59,756 nt of DNA from Mycolicibacterium hodleri (GTDB lineage Bacteria > Actinomycetota > Actinomycetes > Mycobacteriales > Mycobacteriaceae). Positions 25,991-34,540 of the stretch are shown piece by piece (the first letter of the stretch is position 1; every line of letters starts with the position of its first letter). Position numbers and translations under genes: made by a program. The stretch spans positions 1 to 59,756 of the forward strand of contig NZ_JACKTL010000051.1 in assembly GCF_025822245.1 (NCBI RefSeq). The letters run 5' to 3'. The notes under the pieces were generated by a model. It was given only the letters and a program-made list of their open reading frames with translations. It was not told the origin of the DNA and made no database searches.

Positions 25991-27055
25991 GTGACCGCCC
26001 GTCTCCGCCCCGAACTCGCCGACCTGCCCGCCTACACACCCGGCAAGACGGTGCCCGGGGCGATCAAGATCGCCAGCAACGAGACCGTCGACGGTCCGCT
26101 GCCCAGCGTGCGGGCAGCGATCCTGGCCGCGACCGACGGCATCAACCGCTACCCCGACAACGGTTACGTCGAGCTCAAGGAACGCCTCGCCAAGCATCTC
26201 GACGGCGGCGCCTTCGCCCCCGAGCACATCTCGGTGGGCTCCGGCTCGGTCAGCCTGTGCCAGCAGCTCATCCAGATCACCACGACGGTCGGCGACGAGG
26301 TGCTCTACGGCTGGCGCAGCTTCGAGATCTACCCGCTGCAGGTCCGCACCGCGGGCGCCACCCCGGTCCAGGTGCCGCTGACCGACCACACCTTCGACCT
26401 GGACGCGATGCTCGCCGCGATCACCGATCGCACCCGGCTGATCTTCATCTGCAACCCGAACAACCCGACGTCCACCGTGGTCGACCCCGACGCGCTCGCC
26501 CGCTTCGTCGCCGCGGTCCCCAGTGACATCCTCGTCGTCCTGGACGAGGCGTACGTCGAGTACATCCGCGACGGCATGCTGCCCGACAGCTTCGGCTTGG
26601 TCCGCAACCACCGCAACGTCGTTGTCCTGCGGACGTTTTCGAAGGCCTACGGGCTGGCCGGCCTGCGCATCGGCTACGCCGTCGCCGATCCGGACGTCAT
26701 CTCCGCGCTGAGCAAGGTCTACGTCCCCTTCACCGCCACCAGCGTCTCTCAGGCCGCCGCCATCGCCTCCATCGACGCCGCCGACGAGTTGCTGGCGCGC
26801 ACCGACGCCGTGGTCGAGGAGCGGGCCCGCGTCACCGCGACGCTGCGCGAGGCCGGCTTCACCGTGCCGCCGTCGCAGGCGAACTTCGTCTGGTTGCCGC
26901 TCGCCGAGGACACCAATGCCTTCGTCAACGGTGCCGCCGACAACCGGATTCTGGTGCGGCCCTATGGTCAAGACGGTGTGCGCGTCACCGTCGCCGCGCC
27001 GCACGAGAACGACGCCTTCCTCGAGTTCGCCACCGCTTGGATGGGACACAGATGA
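25991..27055 (+). CDS. Histidinol-phosphate/aromatic aminotransferase (HisC2/Pat type)
   Basis: A 354-residue class I/II PLP aminotransferase. SNETVDGPLPSV is at the N-terminus, CNPNNPTS is the family motif, and the PLP lysine is in FSKAYGLAGLRIGYA. Related mycobacterial genes are named hisC2, pat or pabC-like, and the enzyme class transfers amino groups to aromatic keto acids or imidazole acetol phosphate. The GTG at 25991 starts directly at the fold. The stop overlaps the next gene by four bases (ATGA). A role in phenylalanine/tyrosine synthesis is possible given tyrA in the window. Confidence 0.88.
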   Translation: MTARLRPELADLPAYTPGKTVPGAIKIASNETVDGPLPSVRAAILAATDGINRYPDNGYVELKERLAKHLDGGAFAPEHISVGSGSVSLCQQLIQITTTVGDEVLYGWRSFEIYPLQVRTAGATPVQVPLTDHTFDLDAMLAAITDRTRLIFICNPNNPTSTVVDPDALARFVAAVPSDILVVLDEAYVEYIRDGMLPDSFGLVRNHRNVVVLRTFSKAYGLAGLRIGYAVADPDVISALSKVYVPFTATSVSQAAAIASIDAADELLARTDAVVEERARVTATLREAGFTVPPSQANFVWLPLAEDTNAFVNGAADNRILVRPYGQDGVRVTVAAPHENDAFLEFATAWMGHR

Positions 27056-27525
27056 GTACCGCGCGAAAGACGTTCGCCGCGTTGACCGAACGCACCGAAC
27101 AGATACCCGACGCCGAGCTGGACGCGTTCTGGGACACCCTGCAGCCGGCCACCCTCGACTTCATGATCGGGGAATGGAAGGGCGGCGAGTTCGACACCGG
27201 CCACCGCGCCAACGGGTTCATGAAGCGGCTCAACTGGTTCGGCAAGACGTTCCTGTCCGCCTCCGACGCCAAGCCGCTGGTCTGTCTGGACGCCGACGGA
27301 AACAAGTTCTCCAACACCGAGGCCATGAAGGGCGAGGCCAGCCTGTGGCTCGAGGAGTTCCGCGGCGAGGTGACGGCGTCGATGGTCTACGACGGCGCAC
27401 CGGTGCACGACCACTTCAAGAAGGTCGACGACAACGCCGTCATGGGCATCATGAACGGCAAGGGCTCGCTGGACGACAGCACCGGCTCGCCGCGTCACCT
27501 GTACTTCTACCTGGAACGCGTCTAG
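27052..27525 (+). CDS. GXWXG/DUF4334 domain protein
   Basis: A 157-residue cytoplasmic protein. MIGEWKGGEFDTGH carries the GXWXG motif, and the C-terminal half (YDGAPVHDHFKKVDDNAVMGIMNGKG) matches the DUF4334 pattern. It is translationally coupled to the aminotransferase by a four-base overlap. Its biochemical role is unknown; the domain pair is common in mycobacteria and other actinobacteria. Confidence 0.82.
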   Translation: MSTARKTFAALTERTEQIPDAELDAFWDTLQPATLDFMIGEWKGGEFDTGHRANGFMKRLNWFGKTFLSASDAKPLVCLDADGNKFSNTEAMKGEASLWLEEFRGEVTASMVYDGAPVHDHFKKVDDNAVMGIMNGKGSLDDSTGSPRHLYFYLERV

Positions 27526-27542
27526 CCCCTATCGTCTCTCAG

Positions 27543-27947
27543 ATGAGGACGCGCGTTCTGGTCGCCACCGGGCTCGTCGTGGTCGCCACCGCGGTAGCTA
27601 GCTGCGACCGGACCACCGATGGCACGGTGGCCATGACCACCCAGGCGGGTCCGCCGCTTCCGAGCTCGACGTCGTCGCGGCCCACGCCGTCCTCACCAAG
27701 AACCACGCTTCCGCCGTCGTCGTCCCCCGCCCCGCCGCCGGGCGACTCGTTCGCCGTCACCTGCAAGCAGTACGTCGGGCTCGACGAAGCGAGCCGCACC
27801 GCGGTGGTCCAGGAGATCCTCAAGGACGAGACCTCGGTGCTCAGCCCGGGTGACGCGGACATCGCCAAGACGCTCGCCGACGCCGTGTGCACGTTCCTGC
27901 CCGACAGCACGGTGGCCGAGATCCTCCTCGGCGAGACCCCGCCCTGA
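27543..27947 (+). CDS. Putative mycobacterial lipoprotein
   Basis: A 134-residue protein with a lipoprotein signal peptide (lipobox VASC, Cys21). A Thr/Ser/Pro-rich linker is followed by a C-terminal domain of about 65 residues with two Cys (VTCKQYVGLD and AVCTFLP) that could form a disulfide. It is 17 bp downstream of the DUF4334 gene and may be in its operon. I do not recognise a named family. Location at the outer face of the membrane is inferred from the lipobox. Confidence 0.7.
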   Translation: MRTRVLVATGLVVVATAVASCDRTTDGTVAMTTQAGPPLPSSTSSRPTPSSPRTTLPPSSSPAPPPGDSFAVTCKQYVGLDEASRTAVVQEILKDETSVLSPGDADIAKTLADAVCTFLPDSTVAEILLGETPP

Positions 27948-27979
27948 GACCGGCTGCGGCTGGCCGTAGCCTTCCTGCC

Positions 27980-28804
27980 ATGGGCGATGCATACGAATCC
28001 CTCACCGTCGACGTCGACGATCACGTCGCTCGCGTCACGCTGACGGGTCCCGGCAAGGGCAACTCGATGGGGCCGGCGTTCTGGGCCGAACTCCCCGTGG
28101 CGTTCACCAAGCTCGACGCCGATCCGGACGTCCGCGCGATCGTGCTCACCGGATCGGGCAAGAACTTCAGCTACGGGCTGGACCTGGCGAGCATGGGCGG
28201 CACCCTGGCGCCGGTGCTCGCCGACGGGGCGATGGCCAAGCCTCGCACCGAGTTTCACACCGAGCTGAAGGCCATGCAGGGCTCGATCACCGCGGTGGCG
28301 GACTGCCGCACACCGGTGATCGCGTCGGTTCACGGCTGGTGCATCGGCGGCGGCGTCGACCTGATCTCGGCGGTCGACCTGCGCTACGCGAGCGCCGACG
28401 CGAAGTTCTCGGTGCGCGAGGTCAAGCTCGCGATGGTCGCCGACGTCGGCAGCCTGGCGCGGCTGCCGCTGATCCTCTCCGACGGCCACCTTCGCGAACT
28501 CGCGTTGACGGGCAAGGACATCGACGCCGCCCGCGCCGAGAAGATCGGTCTGGTCAACGACGTCTACCCCGACGCCGAGGCCTCGCTGGCCGCCGCGCAC
28601 GAGACCGCCAGGGAGATCGCCGCCAACCCACCGCTCGTGGTGCGGGGCATCAAGGACGTCCTCGACGAGCAGCGCACCGCGCAGGTGTCGGCGAGCCTGC
28701 GATACGTGGCGGCGTGGAACTCGGCGTTCCTGGCGTCGAAGGACCTTACCGAGGGCATCACCGCCATGTTCGCCAAGCGGCCGCCGGAGTTCACCGGCGA
28801 GTAG
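27980..28804 (+). CDS. echA21: Crotonase-family enzyme, dienoyl-CoA isomerase-like (EchA21 type)
   Basis: A 274-residue enoyl-CoA hydratase/isomerase. The oxyanion-hole loops are NFSYGLDL and GWCIGGGVDLI. The stretch SVREVKLAMVADVGSLARLP matches delta(3,5)-delta(2,4)-dienoyl-CoA isomerase (mammalian ECH1 type), in which a Glu and the Asp of ADVG are catalytic. That points to rearranging odd-position double bonds during fatty-acid beta-oxidation rather than simple hydration. I chose ATG 27980. The symbol follows the syntenic M. tuberculosis gene and is less certain than the family. Confidence 0.82.
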   Translation: MGDAYESLTVDVDDHVARVTLTGPGKGNSMGPAFWAELPVAFTKLDADPDVRAIVLTGSGKNFSYGLDLASMGGTLAPVLADGAMAKPRTEFHTELKAMQGSITAVADCRTPVIASVHGWCIGGGVDLISAVDLRYASADAKFSVREVKLAMVADVGSLARLPLILSDGHLRELALTGKDIDAARAEKIGLVNDVYPDAEASLAAAHETAREIAANPPLVVRGIKDVLDEQRTAQVSASLRYVAAWNSAFLASKDLTEGITAMFAKRPPEFTGE

Positions 28805-28818
28805 CGCCGTGCAAAGAG

Positions 28819-28905
28819 CGGTGGCGGAGGGATTTGAACCCCCGGACGGTGTTAGCCGTCTCTCGCTTTCAAGGCGAGTGCATTAGGCCGCTCTGCCACG
28901 CCACC
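28819..28905 (-). tRNA. tRNA-Ser (anticodon TGA)
   Basis: An 87-nt class II tRNA on the minus strand. Acceptor strands GGTGGCG (from 28905) and CGCCACC pair with discriminator G, and CCA is not encoded. The anticodon stem CTCGC/GCGAG encloses CTTGAAA with TGA. Its last 24 bases (with one flanking base) are identical to the 3' end of tRNA-Ser(CGA), so it shares part of the island insertion core. Confidence 0.95.
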
Positions 28906-28967
28906 GCCGACAACTCTAGGCGAGTGGGCTCCGAACCACCCTCGCGGGCGGTAGTAGCGTTGGGCCC

Positions 28968-29951
28968 ATGCGTGCGATCGTTGTCGAACCAGGCCCGAAC
29001 CTTGCCTGGGGAGAAGTCCCTGACGTCACCGCCGCCGACGGCGAGGTGGTCATCGACGTCGTCACCGCGGGGGTGAACCGCGCCGACCTGCTGCAGGCCG
29101 CCGGTCATTACTCGCCGCCTCCCGGCGCCAGCGAGACGATGGGCCTCGAAGTCTCCGGCCGGATCTCGGAAGTCGGTGCGGGGGTCACCTCGTGGACCGT
29201 CGGCCAACCGGTCTGCGCCCTGCTCGCCGGTGGCGGCTACGCCGAGCGCGTCGCCGTACCGGCCGGGCAGGTCATGCCCATTCCCGACGGTCTCGGCCTG
29301 CACGAGGCCGCGGCACTGCCAGAGGTGGCGTGCACGGTGTGGTCCAACCTCGGGATGACCGCGCACCTGGCGGCCGGCCAGACGGTGCTGTTCCACGGCG
29401 GCGCAAGCGGTATCGGCACGCACGGCATCCAGGTGGCGCGCGCGCTGGGGTGCCGCGTGGCCGTCACCGCCGGGTCGGCCAAGAAGTTGGAGGTGTGCCG
29501 CGCCCTCGGTGCCGACATCACCGTCAACTACCGCGACGAGGACTTCGTCGAGCGGGTCAAGGCGGAGACCGACGGAGTCGGTGCAGACGTCATCCTGGAC
29601 CTCCTCGGGGCGTCGTATCTGGACCGCAACATCGACGCCGTGGCGCCGGACGGCCGCATCATCGTCATCGGGTTCCAGGGCGGACTGAAGGCGGAGTTGA
29701 ACTTCGGCAAGCTGATGGCCAAGCGCGCCGGCGTCATCTCCACGGCACTGCGCTCCCGACCGGTCGACGGGCCGTCGGGCAAGAGCGCCATCGTCGCGTC
29801 GGTGGTGGAGAACGTGTGGCCGATGGTCGCCGACGGTCGGGTACGTCCCATCGTCGGCGCGGAGCTTCCCGTCGAAGAGGCCTCCGACGCCCACCGCCTA
29901 CTGGAGTCCGGCGACGCTCACGGGAAAGTGCTTCTGCGCGTTCGAGATTGA
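28968..29951 (+). CDS. Quinone oxidoreductase, PIG3/MDR family
   Basis: A 327-residue NAD(P)H-dependent medium-chain reductase without structural zinc. NRADLLQAAGHYSPPPGAS is the PIG3-type motif, and the nucleotide-binding loop is HGGASGIGTHGIQVARAL. It probably reduces quinones or other conjugated carbonyls in the cytoplasm. It lies between tRNA-Ser(TGA) and the convergent desulfurase-like gene, with a one-base gap at the 3' side. It matches the position of Rv3777. Confidence 0.88.
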   Translation: MRAIVVEPGPNLAWGEVPDVTAADGEVVIDVVTAGVNRADLLQAAGHYSPPPGASETMGLEVSGRISEVGAGVTSWTVGQPVCALLAGGGYAERVAVPAGQVMPIPDGLGLHEAAALPEVACTVWSNLGMTAHLAAGQTVLFHGGASGIGTHGIQVARALGCRVAVTAGSAKKLEVCRALGADITVNYRDEDFVERVKAETDGVGADVILDLLGASYLDRNIDAVAPDGRIIVIGFQGGLKAELNFGKLMAKRAGVISTALRSRPVDGPSGKSAIVASVVENVWPMVADGRVRPIVGAELPVEEASDAHRLLESGDAHGKVLLRVRD

Positions 29952-29952
29952 G

Positions 29953-31149
29953 CTATCCGAGCGAGGCAATCGCGCGCACCAGCTGGTCGACCTCGGCCAT
30001 CGTGGTGTAGTGCGCCAGCCCGACGGTGACGGCGCCGCCGATGTCGTTGACCCCGATCAGGTCGAGCACCCGCGAGGTGGTGTTCAACGACGCCAGCACC
30101 CCGTTGTCGGCAAGCCTCTGCACCACCCGCGGGGCTGGCACGCCGTCGAGGGCGAAGCTCAGCACCGGGATGCGTTCCTCGGGCTGGCCGATGACCATCA
30201 CCAACGGCAGCGACCGCAACGACGTCAACAGGTACTCGAACAGCCGGTCCATGTAGGCCGCCGCCGATTGCATTGAGACCGAGAGTCTTTCGCGACGGGT
30301 ACCGGTCGCCGACTCGTCGAGGTTCGCCAGGTATTCGACGCTGGCCACCACCCCGGCGAGCATGCCGAACTGGTGGGTTCCCATCTCCAGCCGTTCGACT
30401 CCGGCGGCCAGCGGGTCCAGCGACACCGCACCGAACGACTCGATGGTCGACGGGTCGCGGAACACCAGCGCACCAATGGGCGGGCCACCCCACGCCACGG
30501 TGTTCACCGCGAGGATGTCGGCCTCGATCTCGTTGACGTCGACCAACCGGTACGGCGCCGCGGCCGAGTGGTCGACGACCACAGTGCCGCCGTTCTCGTG
30601 CAGCAGCTTGGTGACCGGACGCAGGTCGGTGACGGCGCCGATGGCCGAGGACGCCGACGTGATGGCGACCAGCTTGGTGGGCTTGTCGATGAGTGATTCC
30701 CACTGATAGCCGGGCAGTTCACCGGTCTCGATGTCCACCTCGGCCCACTTGACCTTGGCGCCATAGCGATTCGCGGCGCGCAGCCAGGGTGCGATGTTCG
30801 CCTCGTCGTCGAGACGCGTGACGACCAGTTCGTGCCCCAGCCCGACCCGCGACGCCGAGGCGTCGGCGAGCGAGGTCAGCAGGATGGCCCGGTCGGCGCC
30901 CAGCACGACCCCGCGCGGGTCGGCTCCCACCAGGTCGGCCACCGCCTGCCGGGCGGCGTGCAGCACCGCGGCGCTGCGCAGCGCGGCGGGATGCGGCCCT
31001 TGGCCGGTGGTCATCGAACCGCGGAACGCCGTCGAGACGGTGGTCGCCACGGAGTCCGGCAGCAGCATGCCGTTCTGAGCGTCGAAGTGCACCCAGCCGT
31101 CGCCCAGAGACGGGTGCAAACCACGCACCCGGGCGACGTCGTATGCCAT
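29953..31149 (-). CDS. Cysteine desulfurase-like protein lacking the PLP lysine
   Basis: A 398-residue protein with the class V aminotransferase fold, starting MAYDVARVRGLHPSLGDGWV. It keeps the fold-defining parts, including VVDHSAAAPYRLVD, where SufS-type enzymes have the PLP Asp. However, where those enzymes have S-x-H-K, this one reads NTVAWGGPPIGALVF (Ala219 at the lysine position). The C-terminal loop normally holding the catalytic Cys reads IGVNDIGGAVTVGLAHY without Cys. It may be a pseudoenzyme or bind another ligand. I chose ATG 31149 over the start three codons upstream. It matches the position of Rv3778c. Confidence 0.8.
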   Translation of the reverse strand: MAYDVARVRGLHPSLGDGWVHFDAQNGMLLPDSVATTVSTAFRGSMTTGQGPHPAALRSAAVLHAARQAVADLVGADPRGVVLGADRAILLTSLADASASRVGLGHELVVTRLDDEANIAPWLRAANRYGAKVKWAEVDIETGELPGYQWESLIDKPTKLVAITSASSAIGAVTDLRPVTKLLHENGGTVVVDHSAAAPYRLVDVNEIEADILAVNTVAWGGPPIGALVFRDPSTIESFGAVSLDPLAAGVERLEMGTHQFGMLAGVVASVEYLANLDESATGTRRERLSVSMQSAAAYMDRLFEYLLTSLRSLPLVMVIGQPEERIPVLSFALDGVPAPRVVQRLADNGVLASLNTTSRVLDLIGVNDIGGAVTVGLAHYTTMAEVDQLVRAIASLG

Positions 31150-31258
31150 GCCTGCCACCTTCGAGCCCTGTGAATACCGCGACCGAACCGATTGCCGATG
31201 GTGCCCGGCGTGTGCACGCCGTGACGGACCAATTCACCTGCGTGGTCATACTAGTGCA

Positions 31259-33205
31259 GTGAGCCTGGCGTCCGGAGTGGTAGTCGCGTGGGCGTTGCTC
31301 ATCATCCCAGGAGCAACCATTGCGCGGGCCGCGCAGCTAACGTGGCCAACCGCGGTCGCCGTCGCTCCGGCACTGACCTACGGCACCGTAGCGCTGGCAA
31401 TTCTTCCCCTCGGAGCCGTCGGCGTCCCGTGGACTCTGGTGACCGCATTCCTCGCCTTCCTGATCGTCGTCGCCGTCGTCGCGGGTTTGCAGGCAGCGCG
31501 GACGCGGTGGCGCGACCGCCCCGCGGACGGGGAGCACATTCCGCCGGGACCGGCGCTCGTCGTCGCCGCGGGCGTCGTCCTCGGTGCGACGTTGATCACA
31601 CTTGCAGCAATCCGCGGCATGCCCAACTGGCAATCCATCCCGAGCACCTGGGATTCGGTCTGGCACGCCAACACGGTCCGGTTCATCCTCGAGACCGGGC
31701 AGGCCTCGCCCACCCACATGGGCGAGCTGCGCAACGTCGAAACCCACGACGCGCTCTACTACCCGTCGGCGTTTCACGCGCTGGTCGCGATCCAGTGTCA
31801 GCTCACCGGCGCCGCTGCCACCACTGCCTACACGCTGAACTCGCTGGCCGTCTCCGTCTGGCTGTTCCCGGCCAGCGCGGCGGCGCTGGCGTGGCAACTG
31901 CTGCGCGGCCGCGAGGTCGGCCAATGGCAGGCGGCGGGCTCGGCGGCGGCCGCGGCGGCACTGGCCGCGTCGTTCACCGCGGTGCCCTACGTCGAGTTCG
32001 ACACCGCGTCCATGCCCAACCTGGCGGCGTACGGGTTGGCCGTGCCGACCATGCTGCTGACGGTGTCGGCGTTGAGACACCGCGACCGCATACCGCTGGC
32101 CGTGCTCGCGCTGCTCGGGGTGTTCTCGGTGCACATCACCGGTGGCGTGGTGACGGTGTTGTTCATCACGGGGTGGTGGTTGGCCGAAGGGCTCTGGCGG
32201 CCGATCCGCGGGCGGCTGGCCGACTTTGGCACCCTGGTCGCGATCGCAGCGCCGGCGGTGCTTCTGCTGCTGCCCCAGTTCGTCGGCGTCCTCCAGCAGG
32301 CCGAGATCATCGCCGGGCACGAATTCGACACCCACGAGGGCAAGAAGAAGGCGCTGTTCGACGCCGTCGTACAGCACACCAGACACCTCAACGACTATCC
32401 GATCCAGAACGCGCTCATCGCGCTGGCCGCCGTCGGCTTCGTCATCCTCCTGATCCGGCGCATCTGGTGGCCCGCGGCGATCTGGCTGGTGCTGGTGTAC
32501 TCGATCGTGCACTCGTCGGCGCCGTTCGGCGGAGTGATCGGCAAGGTCACCTCGCTGTTCACCGACCTGTTCTACAGCGATCCCCGCCGCCTGTCGGCGG
32601 TGGTGACGTTGCTGCTCGTGCCCATGGCGGGCATCGCGCTCTTCACCGTCACTTCGGCCGCCCTGGCGGGGCTGCGACGGCTGGCCCCGCGGCTGAACAG
32701 CCGTGTCGGCCACGCCGTCACCGCGGTGGTCCTCGTGCTCGTCCCGGTCGGCCTGGCCTGGCACTACTTCCCCCGCCACCGGCACCTCATCGGGGAGAAG
32801 TACGACAAGGTGATCATCGACGACAAGGACCTCGAGGCGTTTGCCTACCTGTCGACCCTGCCCGGGGCCCATGACACCCTGATCGGCAACGCCAACACCG
32901 ACGGCACGGCCTGGATGTACGCCGTCACCGGTCTGCATCCGCTGTGGACGCACTACGACTATCCCCAGCAGCAGGGACCGGGCTACCACCGCTTCATCTT
33001 CTGGGCCTACGCCGACGACGCCGACACCGATCCCCGGGTCGCCGAGGCGGTCCACGCGCTCGACATCAGGTACGTCATCACCAGCACACCGGTGGTCCGC
33101 GGGTTCGTCATGCCCGACGGACTAGTGTCGCTAGGCAAGTCGAAGTCGTGGAGGCTGATCTACGACAACGGCGAGGACCACATCTATGAGTGGCAGGGAC
33201 GTTAG
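31259..33205 (+). CDS. GT-C-type polytopic membrane protein (Rv3779 type)
   Basis: A 648-residue membrane protein with about 12 or more helices and a C-terminal extracytoplasmic domain from about residue 530 (DDKDLEAFAYLSTLPGAHDTL). IPSTWDSVWHANTVRFI in an early loop gives Asp residues like those used by GT-C enzymes. The M. tuberculosis counterpart was reported to make polyprenyl-phospho-mannose, the mannose donor for outer lipoglycan synthesis. It starts the run of co-directional genes that includes bpa, the galactan exporter and glfT1. The GTG at 31259 places the first helix at the N-terminus. Confidence 0.8.
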   Translation: MSLASGVVVAWALLIIPGATIARAAQLTWPTAVAVAPALTYGTVALAILPLGAVGVPWTLVTAFLAFLIVVAVVAGLQAARTRWRDRPADGEHIPPGPALVVAAGVVLGATLITLAAIRGMPNWQSIPSTWDSVWHANTVRFILETGQASPTHMGELRNVETHDALYYPSAFHALVAIQCQLTGAAATTAYTLNSLAVSVWLFPASAAALAWQLLRGREVGQWQAAGSAAAAAALAASFTAVPYVEFDTASMPNLAAYGLAVPTMLLTVSALRHRDRIPLAVLALLGVFSVHITGGVVTVLFITGWWLAEGLWRPIRGRLADFGTLVAIAAPAVLLLLPQFVGVLQQAEIIAGHEFDTHEGKKKALFDAVVQHTRHLNDYPIQNALIALAAVGFVILLIRRIWWPAAIWLVLVYSIVHSSAPFGGVIGKVTSLFTDLFYSDPRRLSAVVTLLLVPMAGIALFTVTSAALAGLRRLAPRLNSRVGHAVTAVVLVLVPVGLAWHYFPRHRHLIGEKYDKVIIDDKDLEAFAYLSTLPGAHDTLIGNANTDGTAWMYAVTGLHPLWTHYDYPQQQGPGYHRFIFWAYADDADTDPRVAEAVHALDIRYVITSTPVVRGFVMPDGLVSLGKSKSWRLIYDNGEDHIYEWQGR

Positions 33206-33224
33206 ATCCAAGGGAGTGTCAGAC

Positions 33225-33728
33225 GTGACGAGTAACGCCGACGAGAACGACATCGAGATCATCGGGGACGTCTCCGCGATGGGCGACGACGCCGACGGCA
33301 AGTCCCTGAGCGATCTGGTCGAGCAACCGGCCAAGGTCATGCGGATCGGCACCATGATCAAGCAGCTGCTCGAGGAAGTGCGCGCGGCTCCCCTCGACGA
33401 CGCCAGCCGCAGCCGGCTCCGAGACATCCACGCCCGCAGCGTGCGCGAGCTCGAGGAGGGACTCGCGCCCGAACTGCGTGAGGAACTCGAGCGGCTCGCC
33501 CTGCCCTTCGGCGAGGACACGCTGCCGTCGGACGCCGAGCTGCGGATCGCCCAGGCTCAGCTGGTCGGCTGGCTCGAGGGTCTGTTCCACGGCATCCAGA
33601 CGGCACTGTTCGCCCAGCAGATGGCGGCGCGGGCCCAGCTCGAGCAGATGCGGCAGTTGCCGCCGGGCGCCGCCGGTGCACCAGGGCCACGCGGCCCGGG
33701 CAGCGCCGGCACGGGGCAGTACCTCTAG
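33225..33728 (+). CDS. bpa: Bacterial proteasome activator
   Basis: A 167-residue helical protein. The conserved core LTDLVEQPAKVMRIG-like segment is present as SDLVEQPAKVMRIGTMIKQ, followed by the coiled helices that form the activator ring. The last residues GQYL give the HbYX-type ending that docks on the 20S proteasome and opens its gate without ATP. The GTG at 33225 has AAGGGAG eight bases upstream; an ATG at 33186 is a possible alternative overlapping the previous gene. It is unusual in function among its cell-wall neighbours. Confidence 0.92.
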   Translation: MTSNADENDIEIIGDVSAMGDDADGKSLSDLVEQPAKVMRIGTMIKQLLEEVRAAPLDDASRSRLRDIHARSVRELEEGLAPELREELERLALPFGEDTLPSDAELRIAQAQLVGWLEGLFHGIQTALFAQQMAARAQLEQMRQLPPGAAGAPGPRGPGSAGTGQYL

Positions 33729-33730
33729 CG

Positions 33731-34540
33731 GTGGCCGACCCCCAGATCGAGACCCGGAACGCGTGGGTCGAATTCCCGATCTTCGACGCCAAGTCCCGAT
33801 CGCTGAAGAAGGCGTTCCTGGGCAAGGCGGGCGGCACGATCGGGCGCAACGAGTCCAACGTCGTCGTCATCGAGGCCCTCCGCGACATCACCCTCTCGCT
33901 GAAGATGGGCGATCGCGTCGGCCTCGTCGGCCACAACGGCGCCGGCAAGTCGACGTTGCTGCGCTTGCTGTCGGGCATCTACGAACCGACCCGCGGGTCG
34001 GCGACGGTCCGCGGCCGGGTGGCGCCGGTGTTCGACCTTGGCGTCGGCATGGACCCCGAGATCTCCGGCTTCGAGAACATCGTCATCCGCGGCATGTTCC
34101 TGGGGCAAACCCGTAAGCAGATGGCGGCCAAGGTCGACGAAATCGCCGAGTTCACCGAACTCGGGGACTACCTCTCGATGCCGCTGCGCACCTACTCGAC
34201 CGGCATGCGGGTGCGGTTGGCCATGGGCGTGGTCACCAGCATCGACCCGGAGATCCTGCTGCTCGACGAGGGCATCGGCGCGGTGGACGCCGAGTTCATG
34301 AAGAAGGCCCGCACGCGGTTGCAGGATCTGGTGGCCCGGTCCGGAATCTTGGTGTTCGCCAGCCATTCCAACGAATTCCTGGCCCAGCTGTGTGACACCG
34401 CCATGTGGGTGGACCACGGCACGATCAGGCTGGCGGGCGGCATCGAGGACGTCGTGCGCGCCTACGAGGGCGACGACGCGGCCCATCACGTCCGCGAAGT
34501 CATCGAGGAGAACAAGCGCTCGGACGTCCGGCGTGACTGA
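33731..34540 (+). CDS. Galactan-export ABC transporter ATP-binding protein (Wzt-like)
   Basis: A 269-residue ATPase of the polysaccharide-export family. Walker A is GHNGAGKST, the signature region is YSTGMRVRLAMGV, and Walker B is ILLLDEGIGAVD with the H-loop FASHSN. With the permease at 35423 it is thought to flip the lipid-linked galactan chain across the membrane (Rv3781/Rv3783 in M. tuberculosis, often named rfbE/rfbD or wzt/wzm). It starts two bases after bpa and overlaps glfT1 by eight bases. Confidence 0.9.
   Translation: MADPQIETRNAWVEFPIFDAKSRSLKKAFLGKAGGTIGRNESNVVVIEALRDITLSLKMGDRVGLVGHNGAGKSTLLRLLSGIYEPTRGSATVRGRVAPVFDLGVGMDPEISGFENIVIRGMFLGQTRKQMAAKVDEIAEFTELGDYLSMPLRTYSTGMRVRLAMGVVTSIDPEILLLDEGIGAVDAEFMKKARTRLQDLVARSGILVFASHSNEFLAQLCDTAMWVDHGTIRLAGGIEDVVRAYEGDDAAHHVREVIEENKRSDVRRD

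Noticed and set aside
26916..27542. N-terminal extension of the lipoprotein frame
   Set aside because: The extension overlaps two real genes; the signal peptide and lipobox begin at ATG 27543.
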